The notes under the pieces: model-generated
What the model saw: the letters and a program-made list of their open reading frames with translations, nothing else
What the model was told of the DNA's origin: nothing
The model's database searches: none
Part shown: positions 50,113 to 57,636 of the stretch, in pieces
Position numbering within the stretch: the stretch's first letter is position 1
How the letters are laid out: the number at the start of each line of letters is the position of its first letter
Program-made: the position numbers and the translations under genes
Origin: Pseudonocardia acidicola
Lineage (GTDB): Bacteria; Actinomycetota; Actinomycetes; Mycobacteriales; Pseudonocardiaceae
Reading direction: 5' to 3'
Assembly (NCBI RefSeq): GCF_012911935.1
Contig: NZ_JAAXLA010000020.1
Location: 1 to 64,000, forward strand
Length of the DNA stretch: 64,000 nt

Positions 50113-50534
50113 CCGAGATCCTCTCCCCCGCCGCCCCGGACACCCTCCCCCAGGTCGTGCGCGACTTCCTGCAGGCCGTCGCCGGCCGCGACGCCAACGC
50201 GGTGGCCCGCTGCTTCACCCCGGACGCCCGCTACTTCCTCGCGATGCCGCACCCGGCGGTCGAGGGCCGGGAGAAACTGCAGGCCGTGTTCGAGCGGGTC
50301 CTGGGCGAGGCCGACCGGGTCCGCTGGGACATCGTGACCAGTTCCGTCGACGGGGACCTGGTCTTCCTCGAGCGCGTCGACCGGTTCTGGTTCGGCGAGA
50401 ACGAGGCCCCCATCGAGTGCGTGGGCGTCCTCCGGCTCGCCGACGGGCTGATCGCCGAGATCCGCGACTACGCCGACCTGGGTGCCTGGAAGGAGCGCAA
50501 GGCGGCCGCGACCGGCGCTCCTTCCGAGGGCTGA
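50109..50534 (+). CDS. Limonene-epoxide-hydrolase/SnoaL-like protein
   Basis: A 141-residue protein with the LEH-type pattern: VVRDFLQAVAGRDANAVARC near the N-terminus, FTPDARYFLAMPHPAVEGRE, and a C-terminal FLERVDRFWFGENEAPIECV with IRDYADLGAW. The Arg and Asp residues (ERVDRF and EIRDYAD) sit where LEH has its Asp-Arg-Asp catalytic set, so epoxide hydrolysis is plausible. Non-catalytic SnoaL relatives are common too. ATG 50109 overlaps the ligase stop by 4 bases. It converges on the small partner gene ending at 50542. Confidence 0.82.
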   Translation: MTEILSPAAPDTLPQVVRDFLQAVAGRDANAVARCFTPDARYFLAMPHPAVEGREKLQAVFERVLGEADRVRWDIVTSSVDGDLVFLERVDRFWFGENEAPIECVGVLRLADGLIAEIRDYADLGAWKERKAAATGAPSEG

Positions 50535-50541
50535 CCCGGTC

Positions 50542-51000
50542 TCAGCGGCGCGGGCCGGTGTAGGCGTCCTGCTGCCACTCCCGCTCGCGTTCGAGCCGGC
50601 GGGCGAGGTGCTCGCGCGCCGTCTTGTGGACGGGGTGGTCCTCGTCCGGCACCGCGTCGATCACGGCGGCCAGGGCGCGGCGCAGCCGCAGTGCATCCGC
50701 CTGCAGCTCAGGCAACGGCGGGTACACCGGCTCCGGCAGGGCCTCGACAGCAGCCCGGACGAGGTCGGTGACCTCGTCCGGGAGCTCCCGTTGCCCGGCC
50801 AGCAGCGCCCGCAACTCGGCGTTGTCCTCGGAGAGCGCGGCCTGCTCCGCCGCCGCGCGCACCCGGACCGACCTGAGCATCTGGGCGACGGTCCGGCAGA
50901 AGCTCGACGCGTAGTCGTCGCCCGCGCAGGCCGGCGCGATGGTCCCCTCCACGGCGTCGACGATCGCCCCCAGGATGTCGTCCGAGGTCGGGTGGATCAC
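50542..51000 (-). CDS. Small helical kinase-partner protein (LvaB-like by context), copy 2
   Basis: A 152-residue helical protein (IHPTSDDILGAIVDAVEGTI, DYASSFCRTVAQMLRSVRVR, ELRALLAGQRELPD and a basic C-terminus). Its first 65 residues align with the copy at 36895-37356. GTG 51000 overlaps the kinase stop by 4 bases, so it is the last gene of a four-gene coupled run. By analogy with LvaB it may activate the kinase. It follows a kinase with an altered catalytic loop, so its role there may be different. Confidence 0.8.
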   Translation of the reverse strand: MIHPTSDDILGAIVDAVEGTIAPACAGDDYASSFCRTVAQMLRSVRVRAAAEQAALSEDNAELRALLAGQRELPDEVTDLVRAAVEALPEPVYPPLPELQADALRLRRALAAVIDAVPDEDHPVHKTAREHLARRLEREREWQQDAYTGPRR

Positions 51001-52052
51001 GCGATCGCCTCCGTCATCAGCTCGATCCCGAACAGCCGGGCCAGGCGCAGCTCGCTGCGGAAGCCCACCTCCACGGCGTTCCACACGAACCGCAGGTCGG
51101 GATGGTCCATCCGGCGCACCTGCGCGGCCGCGTGCTGCGTGTAGACGAACTGCAGGAGCCCGTAGCACTGCCGGTAGAAGTCGATCCGGTCCGTCGTGAC
51201 GTCGGCCCCGCCGCAGGCGCGGTAGTGCTCCAGGGCCTCCGGCCAGCCCCAGACCCGGCGGCCGTCGCGGACGATCTCCGGCACCATCTCCTGGATCTGC
51301 GCGAAGTCGTAGGCCGGGTCCCCGATCGCGGCCAGCTCCCAGTCGCTCAGCGCCACGATCCGCCCGTCCCGCCAGACCTCCTCGCCGTGCCCGTTCGTGC
51401 CCTTGCACAGCCGCACCGGGACCTCGTCGCGGCGCGGGGCCAGGGCGCGCAGCCGCGCGACGGCCTCGGCCAGGACGGGGCTCGGCTCGGCGCCGAACTC
51501 GGCCAGCTGCCTGAGGCAGGTGCGGATCAGGTTCTCCGCGCAGTCCGCGGGTGACTCCGGCACCGGGAAGAGCTCGCCGAAGCCGAGGTCCGCCCAGTCC
51601 AGGGCGTGCACCTGGGCCAGCCTGGCCAGGTGCTCCTTCGACGCGGCGATCTTCACATCGTCGTGCGCCGGATCGTCGGAGGCGAGGAAGGGCAGCCGCC
51701 AGTCACCGTCCACCATGGTCCGGACGTAGGCCGGGCGGCCGTCGGGCTGCCAGGCGGAGTCGTCCTCGAACCACAGCGCGTCCGTGGTCGGCACCGGGGT
51801 GGGCCCGAGCAGCCGGTAGACCTCGTACTCCGTCCGCAGCGTGGTCGGGATGATGCTGCCGTCCCGGTGGTCGCGGCGCACCGCGAAGGTCCGGATCCCG
51901 CCGGCCGTCTCGGCGCGCACCTCCCAGGTCTGCCGGGAGACCCCGCGGGAGAGCCGCCGGACCGCCACGACCCGCGGTTCCCGCTCGCCGAGCTCCGACG
52001 CCCGGTGCCGGAACCAGCGGTCGACGAACCCGACATCGTCGAGCCGGTTCAC
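50997..52052 (-). CDS. APH-fold kinase-like protein with altered catalytic loop
   Basis: A 351-residue APH-fold protein. The early part (RRLSRGVSRQTWEVRAET, TLRTEYEVYRLL, PAYVRTMVDGDWRLPFL) matches the family. The metal-binding motif ALSDWELAAIGDPAYDF (D237) is intact. The catalytic loop, normally HGD-x4-N, reads VRLCKGTNGHGEEVW (K217-G-T219), so the catalytic Asp is absent or replaced. It may be a specialised subfamily with a different mechanism, or a non-catalytic binding protein. GTG 52052 overlaps the lipocalin-like gene by 4 bases, and its end overlaps the small partner. The C-terminus resembles that of the other two kinases. Confidence 0.87.
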   Translation of the reverse strand: MNRLDDVGFVDRWFRHRASELGEREPRVVAVRRLSRGVSRQTWEVRAETAGGIRTFAVRRDHRDGSIIPTTLRTEYEVYRLLGPTPVPTTDALWFEDDSAWQPDGRPAYVRTMVDGDWRLPFLASDDPAHDDVKIAASKEHLARLAQVHALDWADLGFGELFPVPESPADCAENLIRTCLRQLAEFGAEPSPVLAEAVARLRALAPRRDEVPVRLCKGTNGHGEEVWRDGRIVALSDWELAAIGDPAYDFAQIQEMVPEIVRDGRRVWGWPEALEHYRACGGADVTTDRIDFYRQCYGLLQFVYTQHAAAQVRRMDHPDLRFVWNAVEVGFRSELRLARLFGIELMTEAIA

Positions 52053-53248
52053 GTCAGGCCGAGGGGCGCGAACGGCCCGTCGAGGAACAGCTCGGTGTGC
52101 CCCGCGCCGACCCACTGCCGGCCGTCCGGCGCGGTGGTGGTGATCCGGGACAGGTACTCCTTGCCGTGCAGGCCCTTGTACTCGGTGCCGTCGTACATCG
52201 TGTGGTCTAAGGGCTGCTCGGCGAAGTCGAACTCGTCCCACTCCAGCGACACGCCGGGCCCGTGGTAGGTGCGCATCGAGCCGCCGTCGCGCCAGCTGCC
52301 GGCCTGGTAGCCGATGGTCGCCGTGACCCACGGCGGTCCGACGGGCTCGACTTCCTGGGTCCATTTGCCCCCGTCGGCGGCGATCAGGTGCACCCGGCCG
52401 GCGCGCAGCCGGCGGGTCCCCGGCACCAGCTCCAGCTCGTGGGAGCCCGCGACGAGGTCGATCACCTCGCGGTCCCAGCCCACGTGCAGCCGGCCCTCGA
52501 ACGGGGTGCCGAAGGTGTCGTTCATCATCGCCTGCGAGCCGTCGGACGCCTCGTGGATGCCGTAGAAGCCCGACAGCTCGCCCGCCCCGAAGAGCGTCCA
52601 GAAGCGCAGCGCCCGGCGGCGCCCGGCGGCCTGCTTCGGCGGGAGCCAGCGCGGGTCCGCAGCCAGCGGCGGGCGCTCGTGGTAGAGCCCCCACGAGTGG
52701 TCCCGGCTCGCGTACCAGGAGCCCGGCTCGACCTCGATCCGCTCACCGTCGATCGAGATCCAGCCGCGGGCCGTGCCCGCCTGCGCGTACCGGCTCTGGT
52801 CCGTGGTCGGCCGGCCCCGGTTCGTCGCCAGGTGGTGGGCCTCGAGGAAGGCGGGCGAGGACCCCAGCCAGTGCAGGTCCATCGCGAGCCCGGACTCGTT
52901 GTCGTCGAGCCGCAAGTGGATGTCGCGGTAGGGCTTGAGCACGCGCAGCGAGTACGGGCCCACGGTGGTGTCGCAGAGCTCACGCCAGGTCCGGCTGAAG
53001 CGCACCGTCCGCTGGATGCCGTCGCGCATCACGCCGACGTACCCGCCGACCACGTCGGTGTTCGGGTTGATCCGCAGGCCCTGATAGAGGAACGTGCGGG
53101 CATCGGCGGAGAAGACCCCGAAGAAGTAGCCGTCGTCGAAGCCCGGATCGGTGTTCGACAGCACCGACAGCGGCTGCGAGGTCTGGTGGACCGGGAGCTC
53201 GTCGTAGGGGCCCAGCACGTCGTTCGTGTCGTAGATGCCGCCGCTCAT
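52049..53248 (-). CDS. AttH/CrtC-like lipocalin-fold protein with RDHSWG motif, copy 2
   Basis: A 399-residue beta-rich protein with SWYASRDHSWG (RDHSWG at 182-187), KPYRDIHLRLDDNESGLAMD before it and an extended C-terminal half (HVGWDREVIDLVAGSHELEL and so on). It is paralogous to 34710-35837 and 56458-57591. ATG 53248 overlaps the swivelling-histidine stop by 4 bases, and its own stop overlaps the kinase start. It is thus one of four overlapping genes. The function is unknown, possibly binding or hydration/cyclisation of a lipid-like substrate. Confidence 0.8.
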   Translation of the reverse strand: MSGGIYDTNDVLGPYDELPVHQTSQPLSVLSNTDPGFDDGYFFGVFSADARTFLYQGLRINPNTDVVGGYVGVMRDGIQRTVRFSRTWRELCDTTVGPYSLRVLKPYRDIHLRLDDNESGLAMDLHWLGSSPAFLEAHHLATNRGRPTTDQSRYAQAGTARGWISIDGERIEVEPGSWYASRDHSWGLYHERPPLAADPRWLPPKQAAGRRRALRFWTLFGAGELSGFYGIHEASDGSQAMMNDTFGTPFEGRLHVGWDREVIDLVAGSHELELVPGTRRLRAGRVHLIAADGGKWTQEVEPVGPPWVTATIGYQAGSWRDGGSMRTYHGPGVSLEWDEFDFAEQPLDHTMYDGTEYKGLHGKEYLSRITTTAPDGRQWVGAGHTELFLDGPFAPLGLT

Positions 53249-54984
53249 GCCACCGTCACCAGCCCCGCCGTCCCGTCCACCGTGAGGATCGTGCCGTCCG
53301 CGATCCGCTTCTGCGCGTGCTCGACGCCGACCACGCAGGGGATGCCGAGCTCCCGGCTGACGATCGCGGCGTGCGAGAGGGTGGCGCCGACGCTGACCAC
53401 GACGGCCGCCGCCGACACGAACAGCGGCGTCCACCCCGGGTCCGTCATCCGCGCGACCAGGATCTCCCCGGGCTGCAGCTCCGCCGCGTCCTCCGGGTCG
53501 TGCACGATCCGCGCCGGCCCCGTGACGACGCCGGGGCACGCGGCCAGGCCCGCGAGGATGTCCCCGCTGCGCGCCACCTCGACCGCGGGCTCCTTCTTCT
53601 TCGGCCAGGTCGACACCGGCGGCGGGGTGCCGTCGACGATGAACGGGGGGTCGAGCTCGTCGAGCTGCTCGTACCAGGCGCGACGCTCGGCCACCGCGTC
53701 CCGGAACGACGCCGGGTCGGCCACCAGGGCCTCCAACTCGTCCCGGCGGACCATGCTGATGTCCTCGAGCCGGCTGAAGTGCCCCGCCGCGGCGTACCGG
53801 CGGCCGAGCTCCTGCACGGCCATCCGAGCCTCGTGCATCAGCCGGACCGCCGTGGTCTTGCTCCGCTCCCGGGTCAGCATGATCCGCGCGACGAGCGCGG
53901 CGGCCGTGTCGAAGGCGGCGAGCGCCTCGGGCGTGCCGGCCAGCCGCTCGCGGACCTGTGCCTCGAGCTCCTCCCGCTCCGCGCGCAGCTGCGCGGCCCG
54001 CAGACCGGGAGCCCGGTCGTCGGGCTGCAGGCGCATCCGGTCGACCATGCCCAGCGGCAGCTCGGGATGGGTCTCCCAGGTCTGCGGGCAGATCTCCCAC
54101 TCGTCGGTGCCGCGGGAGCCGAACCGCCGTTGGAAGGTGGCGAACTCCTCCAGAAAGCGGTCCGCCTCGGGCGTGCCCAGCGAGCGGAGTCGCTCCGCGA
54201 CGCCCTTCGCGCCGGCCGCGAACTCGGCGGTCAGGTCGGGCGATGCGGCGACGAGCCGCGAGAGGTCCCACAACGCGTAGGACGGCGCGGCGGAGTCGAC
54301 GCCGCCGTAGCCGCTGATCAGCCGGACCTCGAGCGACGGGTCCTCGAGCGGCGCGAGCGCCTGGGTGAGCATCCCGGTGGCCACCGAGGACTCGTAGACC
54401 AGCGAGTAGTGCTTGCGCGCCACCGGCCGGTAGGGTCCGTCGAGCACGGTGGAGAAGCGCTCCAGCAGCTCCCGCTCGGAGGCCGACGCGAGGTCGGGGC
54501 GCTCCTCACGGACGCGGGCCGCGGCGGCCGCGTCGTCGTCGAAGCCGCTGACGCCCTCGCCGGAGAGCAGCCGGCCGATGCTCGCCATGATCCGCTCGGT
54601 GTACTTCGGGTCCGAGTCCTGGGGCCGCGGGTCGTAGGGCCGCACGACGTGGCGATTGCCGAAGTAGGTCCGGTCGATCAGGTCCGGGCTGGCGCCCGGC
54701 ATGCGCACGCCGAAGATCCGCTGGATCGAGACGTTCAGGTACAGGTACCCGTGCACCAGGCCCTGGATCTCGATCCTGTCGGGGTCGAACTCGTCGAGGT
54801 CGAAGGCGCCGAACTCGACGAGCGCGCGTCGCCACTCATGCTCGCCGGGCAGCCCGCCGATACACGTCCACATCAGCGGGGTGGCCGGGTTCGGCGCGAC
54901 CTCGGCCACATTGGACCGCGTGTAGATCGGGTACTGCTCGCTGAGCGGCGTGTCGACGACCCACGGCTTCGTGATGTCCACCAT
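53245..54984 (-). CDS. PEP-utilising-enzyme-like protein with swivelling phosphohistidine domain (copy 2)
   Basis: A 579-residue protein. The C-terminal phosphohistidine domain has His538 in ATLSHAAIVSRELGIPCV. It is preceded by GEILVARMTDPGWTPLFV, the standard lead-in of the PEP-synthase/PPDK family. The N-terminal 430 residues are helical (for example FGAFDLDEFDPDRIEIQG) and unlike the ATP-grasp domain of PEP synthase. ATG 54984. It leads the coupled operon with the lipocalin-like protein, altered kinase and small partner. As an isolated phosphohistidine domain it needs an ATP-grasp protein for phosphorylation, like CreH with CreI or PpsA with PpsB. Confidence 0.88.
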   Translation of the reverse strand: MVDITKPWVVDTPLSEQYPIYTRSNVAEVAPNPATPLMWTCIGGLPGEHEWRRALVEFGAFDLDEFDPDRIEIQGLVHGYLYLNVSIQRIFGVRMPGASPDLIDRTYFGNRHVVRPYDPRPQDSDPKYTERIMASIGRLLSGEGVSGFDDDAAAAARVREERPDLASASERELLERFSTVLDGPYRPVARKHYSLVYESSVATGMLTQALAPLEDPSLEVRLISGYGGVDSAAPSYALWDLSRLVAASPDLTAEFAAGAKGVAERLRSLGTPEADRFLEEFATFQRRFGSRGTDEWEICPQTWETHPELPLGMVDRMRLQPDDRAPGLRAAQLRAEREELEAQVRERLAGTPEALAAFDTAAALVARIMLTRERSKTTAVRLMHEARMAVQELGRRYAAAGHFSRLEDISMVRRDELEALVADPASFRDAVAERRAWYEQLDELDPPFIVDGTPPPVSTWPKKKEPAVEVARSGDILAGLAACPGVVTGPARIVHDPEDAAELQPGEILVARMTDPGWTPLFVSAAAVVVSVGATLSHAAIVSRELGIPCVVGVEHAQKRIADGTILTVDGTAGLVTVA

Positions 54985-55033
54985 CGGAACTCCCTTGTTT
55001 CCGGAGCTCGGAAGCCTACTGATCGCGCGATCT

Positions 55034-55054
55034 ATAGTCTAGATTTAGACAAAT
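55034..55054 (+). promoter_or_regulatory. Shared element, site n (reverse orientation), at gene start
   Basis: ATAGTC-TAGAT-TTAGACAAAT overlaps the ATG of the fused kinase (55053). TAGATT at 55041-55046 ends 6 bases before the ATG, suggesting a leaderless message. Confidence 0.5.
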
Positions 55055-56450
55055 GACGGCGAGGTCCAGCGCCGCCGCGCCGGCGGCCGCACCCGGATCC
55101 GCCTCCGCGGCCGTCGTGCGCGCGGTGCGCAACGAGGTGGCCGCGCGCCGCCCGGCCGACGCGAACACTCCCCACGATCTGGGTCTGCTGCTCGAGGTGG
55201 CCGACGCCCTGCTGCACCGCGCCGCGCTCGACGACGAGGTGGCGGCCCGCCGGCACCGCGCCGCCGCTGCAGCCGGATCGTGGACCCCGGACGACGCACC
55301 CGGCCCGTACTGTCCACCCGGGAGCGTCACGATGCTACCGACGGCGGTGGCCGCGCTCGTCGCGGACGATCCCGACGGGGAGGACACCCGCCGGGCGGTC
55401 AACGAGGCCCGGCGCACCGAGCTGGGCGAGCTCCCCGACCGTGACCGGATCGAGCTCCCCGAGCCGCAGCAGTCGGGCACGGTCGACCCCGCAGCGATGG
55501 AGCGGTACCTGCGGGCACGCGGCGACTCCCGGGAGGTGACCGCCGTCCGCGTGCTCACCGGCGGCTTCTCGAAGGAGACGCTGCTGGTGCAGCTACGCGG
55601 AGCCGACGGCACCTCCGAGATCGTCGTCCGCAAGGTGGCCGCCGGCCGCGCCGCCGACACCCTGCCCGGCGAGTACGAGGTGGTGCGCTTCGCCGCCGAC
55701 GGGGGCATCCCCGCCCCGCGTCCCCTCTGGATCGATCCCGCGGACAACCCGCTAGGGGGGCCGCTGTTCGCGACCGAGCGCTTGACCGGGAAGACCGTGG
55801 GGACCGTGACCGGCCCGACGTCGGGCGCGACCGCCGAGAGCGCCCGCGAGCTCGCCCGGCTGCTCGGTCACCTGCACTCCCTCGACGTCGCAGGGCTCGG
55901 CGGAACCCCGCGGCCCCCCATGGCCTCCCGTGACGACGTCCGGGCCGCACTCGACCAGCGAGAGGCGATCGTGGACGGCGCGGCGGAGGCGGTGCCGGTG
56001 ACCCCCGGGATCGTGCTCCACCGGGCGTTGCTGACCTGGTTGCGCACCCACATCCCCGATCTGGGCAGGCCGCCGGTCCTCGTGCACGGTGACGTCGGAT
56101 TCCACAACGTCCTCGTCTCGGACGGGGCCGTGACCGCGCTGCTGGACTGGGAGATGGCGCACCGGGGGCAACCCGCGGAGGACCTCGCCTACGTCCGGCC
56201 CAGCGTGCGGCAGCTACTCGACTGGCCGGAGTTCCTCGAGATCTACCTCGCCGCCGGGGGGCGCCCGGTCGACGAGGAGGAGCTGCGGTTCTTCACCGTG
56301 TGGCAGGACTTCTGGCGCGCCACCAGCTGCTTGCGCCTGCGCACCAAGTTCGTGCTCGACCCGAGCCGCCTCTCCGACGGGGTCTCCGGGCTCCTGCTCG
56401 GCACCCGCTTCCTCGACAACGCCCTGACCACCGCCTTCGGAGAGCGCTGA
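55053..56450 (+). CDS. APH-fold kinase with fused N-terminal partner-like domain
   Basis: A 465-residue protein. Residues 1-130 are a helical segment (VVRAVRNEVAARRPADANTP, LLLEVADALLHRAALDDEVA, RRHRAAAAAG) of the size and composition of the small partner proteins at 36895 and 50542. Residues about 150-465 are a kinase with a canonical catalytic loop, PVLVHGDVGFHNVLVS (H345, D347, N352), and metal-binding LLDWEMAHRG (D365). It lacks a ribosome site but has a -10-like box just upstream, so it is probably leaderless. An alternative start at GTG within the first 25 codons cannot be excluded. The lipocalin-like gene follows 7 bp later. Confidence 0.85.
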   Translation: MTARSSAAAPAAAPGSASAAVVRAVRNEVAARRPADANTPHDLGLLLEVADALLHRAALDDEVAARRHRAAAAAGSWTPDDAPGPYCPPGSVTMLPTAVAALVADDPDGEDTRRAVNEARRTELGELPDRDRIELPEPQQSGTVDPAAMERYLRARGDSREVTAVRVLTGGFSKETLLVQLRGADGTSEIVVRKVAAGRAADTLPGEYEVVRFAADGGIPAPRPLWIDPADNPLGGPLFATERLTGKTVGTVTGPTSGATAESARELARLLGHLHSLDVAGLGGTPRPPMASRDDVRAALDQREAIVDGAAEAVPVTPGIVLHRALLTWLRTHIPDLGRPPVLVHGDVGFHNVLVSDGAVTALLDWEMAHRGQPAEDLAYVRPSVRQLLDWPEFLEIYLAAGGRPVDEEELRFFTVWQDFWRATSCLRLRTKFVLDPSRLSDGVSGLLLGTRFLDNALTTAFGER

Positions 56451-56457
56451 GGACCTC

Positions 56458-57591
56458 ATGACCCACCGCCATCACGCCCTCGCCGCCGCCGACGAGGCCC
56501 TGCTTCACCAGACCCCGTGGCCGGTCCGCCACGCCGCCAGCTCCGACGTGCGGTTCTTCGACCGCTACTGGCTCTGCGCCGCCGATCCGGCGGGTTCGGC
56601 CGGCCTGATCGCCGGCGTCGCCTTCTACAAGAACACCGGCAGCTGCGACGGATACGTCGCGATCCAGGCCGGCGACCGCCAGCACAACGCCCGCTTCGCG
56701 CGCGCCCTCGACTCCGACGTGGAGCGCATGGGGGTCGGCGACCTGGATGTCCGGGTCGCCGAGCCCTTCGAGCGGATCGAGCTCGTCGTCCGGCCCGAGC
56801 ACTCCCCGCTCGCCGCCGAGTTGACCTGGACCTCCGCGTCGGCGCCGCACCTCGAGGCCCACCACTTCGACGCGCCGGCGGGGCGGGTGCTGCAGGACAT
56901 GACCCGCTACGACCAGGTGGGGCGGTGGAACGGGTGGATCGACCACGGCGGCGGGCGGATCGCGGTCGAGGACTGGTGGGGCGCGCGGGACCACTCCTGG
57001 GGCCTGCGCCCCGGCGTCGGCGGCTTCGAGCGGTCCCAGGGCGACCCCAGCACGCAGGCCCAGATGCCCACCGCGCCCCGTGCGGCGATGCTGCACCTGG
57101 TGCTGTTCGGCGAGGTCGACGGCCGATTCCTCGCCCTGCAGTACCGGGAGGACGCCGACGGCCACAGGCTGGCCACGGACGGCGAGCTCATCGAGCCGAC
57201 CGGAGTGCGCATCCCGGTGATCGACGTCGAGGCCGAGGTGGACTTCGTCGCCGGCAGCCGGGCGTACTCCGAGGTCCGGCTCGCGGTCGGGCTCGCCGAC
57301 GGCGGCGCGCTGAAGGTGACGGCCCGTCCCCGGCTGCACGCCTGGGCCTACTCCGGCACCGGCTACGACGGCGGGTACCTCGACCGGCGCGGCCTCGGCG
57401 CCTGGCGGGGCGAGGTCGCCGAGCACGACGTGTACACCTTCGTGCCGCCCGACGACGTGCAGCAGGACGGGGTGTCCGTCCCCCCGGGACACCGCGAGCA
57501 GCCGGTGACCCTGACGGTCGACGGCCGCCCCGGCATGGGCCACCTGCCTGTGATCACCCGAGGCGCGCTGCCCCGGCACGGGCTGGCCTGA
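56458..57591 (+). CDS. AttH/CrtC-like lipocalin-fold protein with RDHSWG motif, copy 3
   Basis: A 377-residue protein with EDWWGARDHSWG (RDHSWG at 177-182). The same order of blocks as the other copies is present: ARALDSDVERMGVGDLDVRV, AEPFERIELVVRPEHSPLAA, LEAHHFD. The N-terminus is different (HHALAAADEALLHQT). ATG 56458 lies 7 bp after the kinase stop, on the same strand, so they are co-transcribed. The convergent swivelling-histidine gene begins beyond a strong hairpin. As with the other copies the reaction is unknown. Confidence 0.8.
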   Translation: MTHRHHALAAADEALLHQTPWPVRHAASSDVRFFDRYWLCAADPAGSAGLIAGVAFYKNTGSCDGYVAIQAGDRQHNARFARALDSDVERMGVGDLDVRVAEPFERIELVVRPEHSPLAAELTWTSASAPHLEAHHFDAPAGRVLQDMTRYDQVGRWNGWIDHGGGRIAVEDWWGARDHSWGLRPGVGGFERSQGDPSTQAQMPTAPRAAMLHLVLFGEVDGRFLALQYREDADGHRLATDGELIEPTGVRIPVIDVEAEVDFVAGSRAYSEVRLAVGLADGGALKVTARPRLHAWAYSGTGYDGGYLDRRGLGAWRGEVAEHDVYTFVPPDDVQQDGVSVPPGHREQPVTLTVDGRPGMGHLPVITRGALPRHGLA

Positions 57592-57596
57592 CCGGT

Positions 57597-57623
57597 CGGC
57601 GCGGGCGCTGGGCGCCCGCGCCG
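57597..57623. terminator. Hairpin between convergent genes
   Basis: The stem CGGCGCGGGCG / CGCCCGCGCCG with a short loop lies between 57591 and 57637, the stops of two convergent genes. Confidence 0.65.
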
Positions 57624-57636
57624 GATCCGGTGCCGC

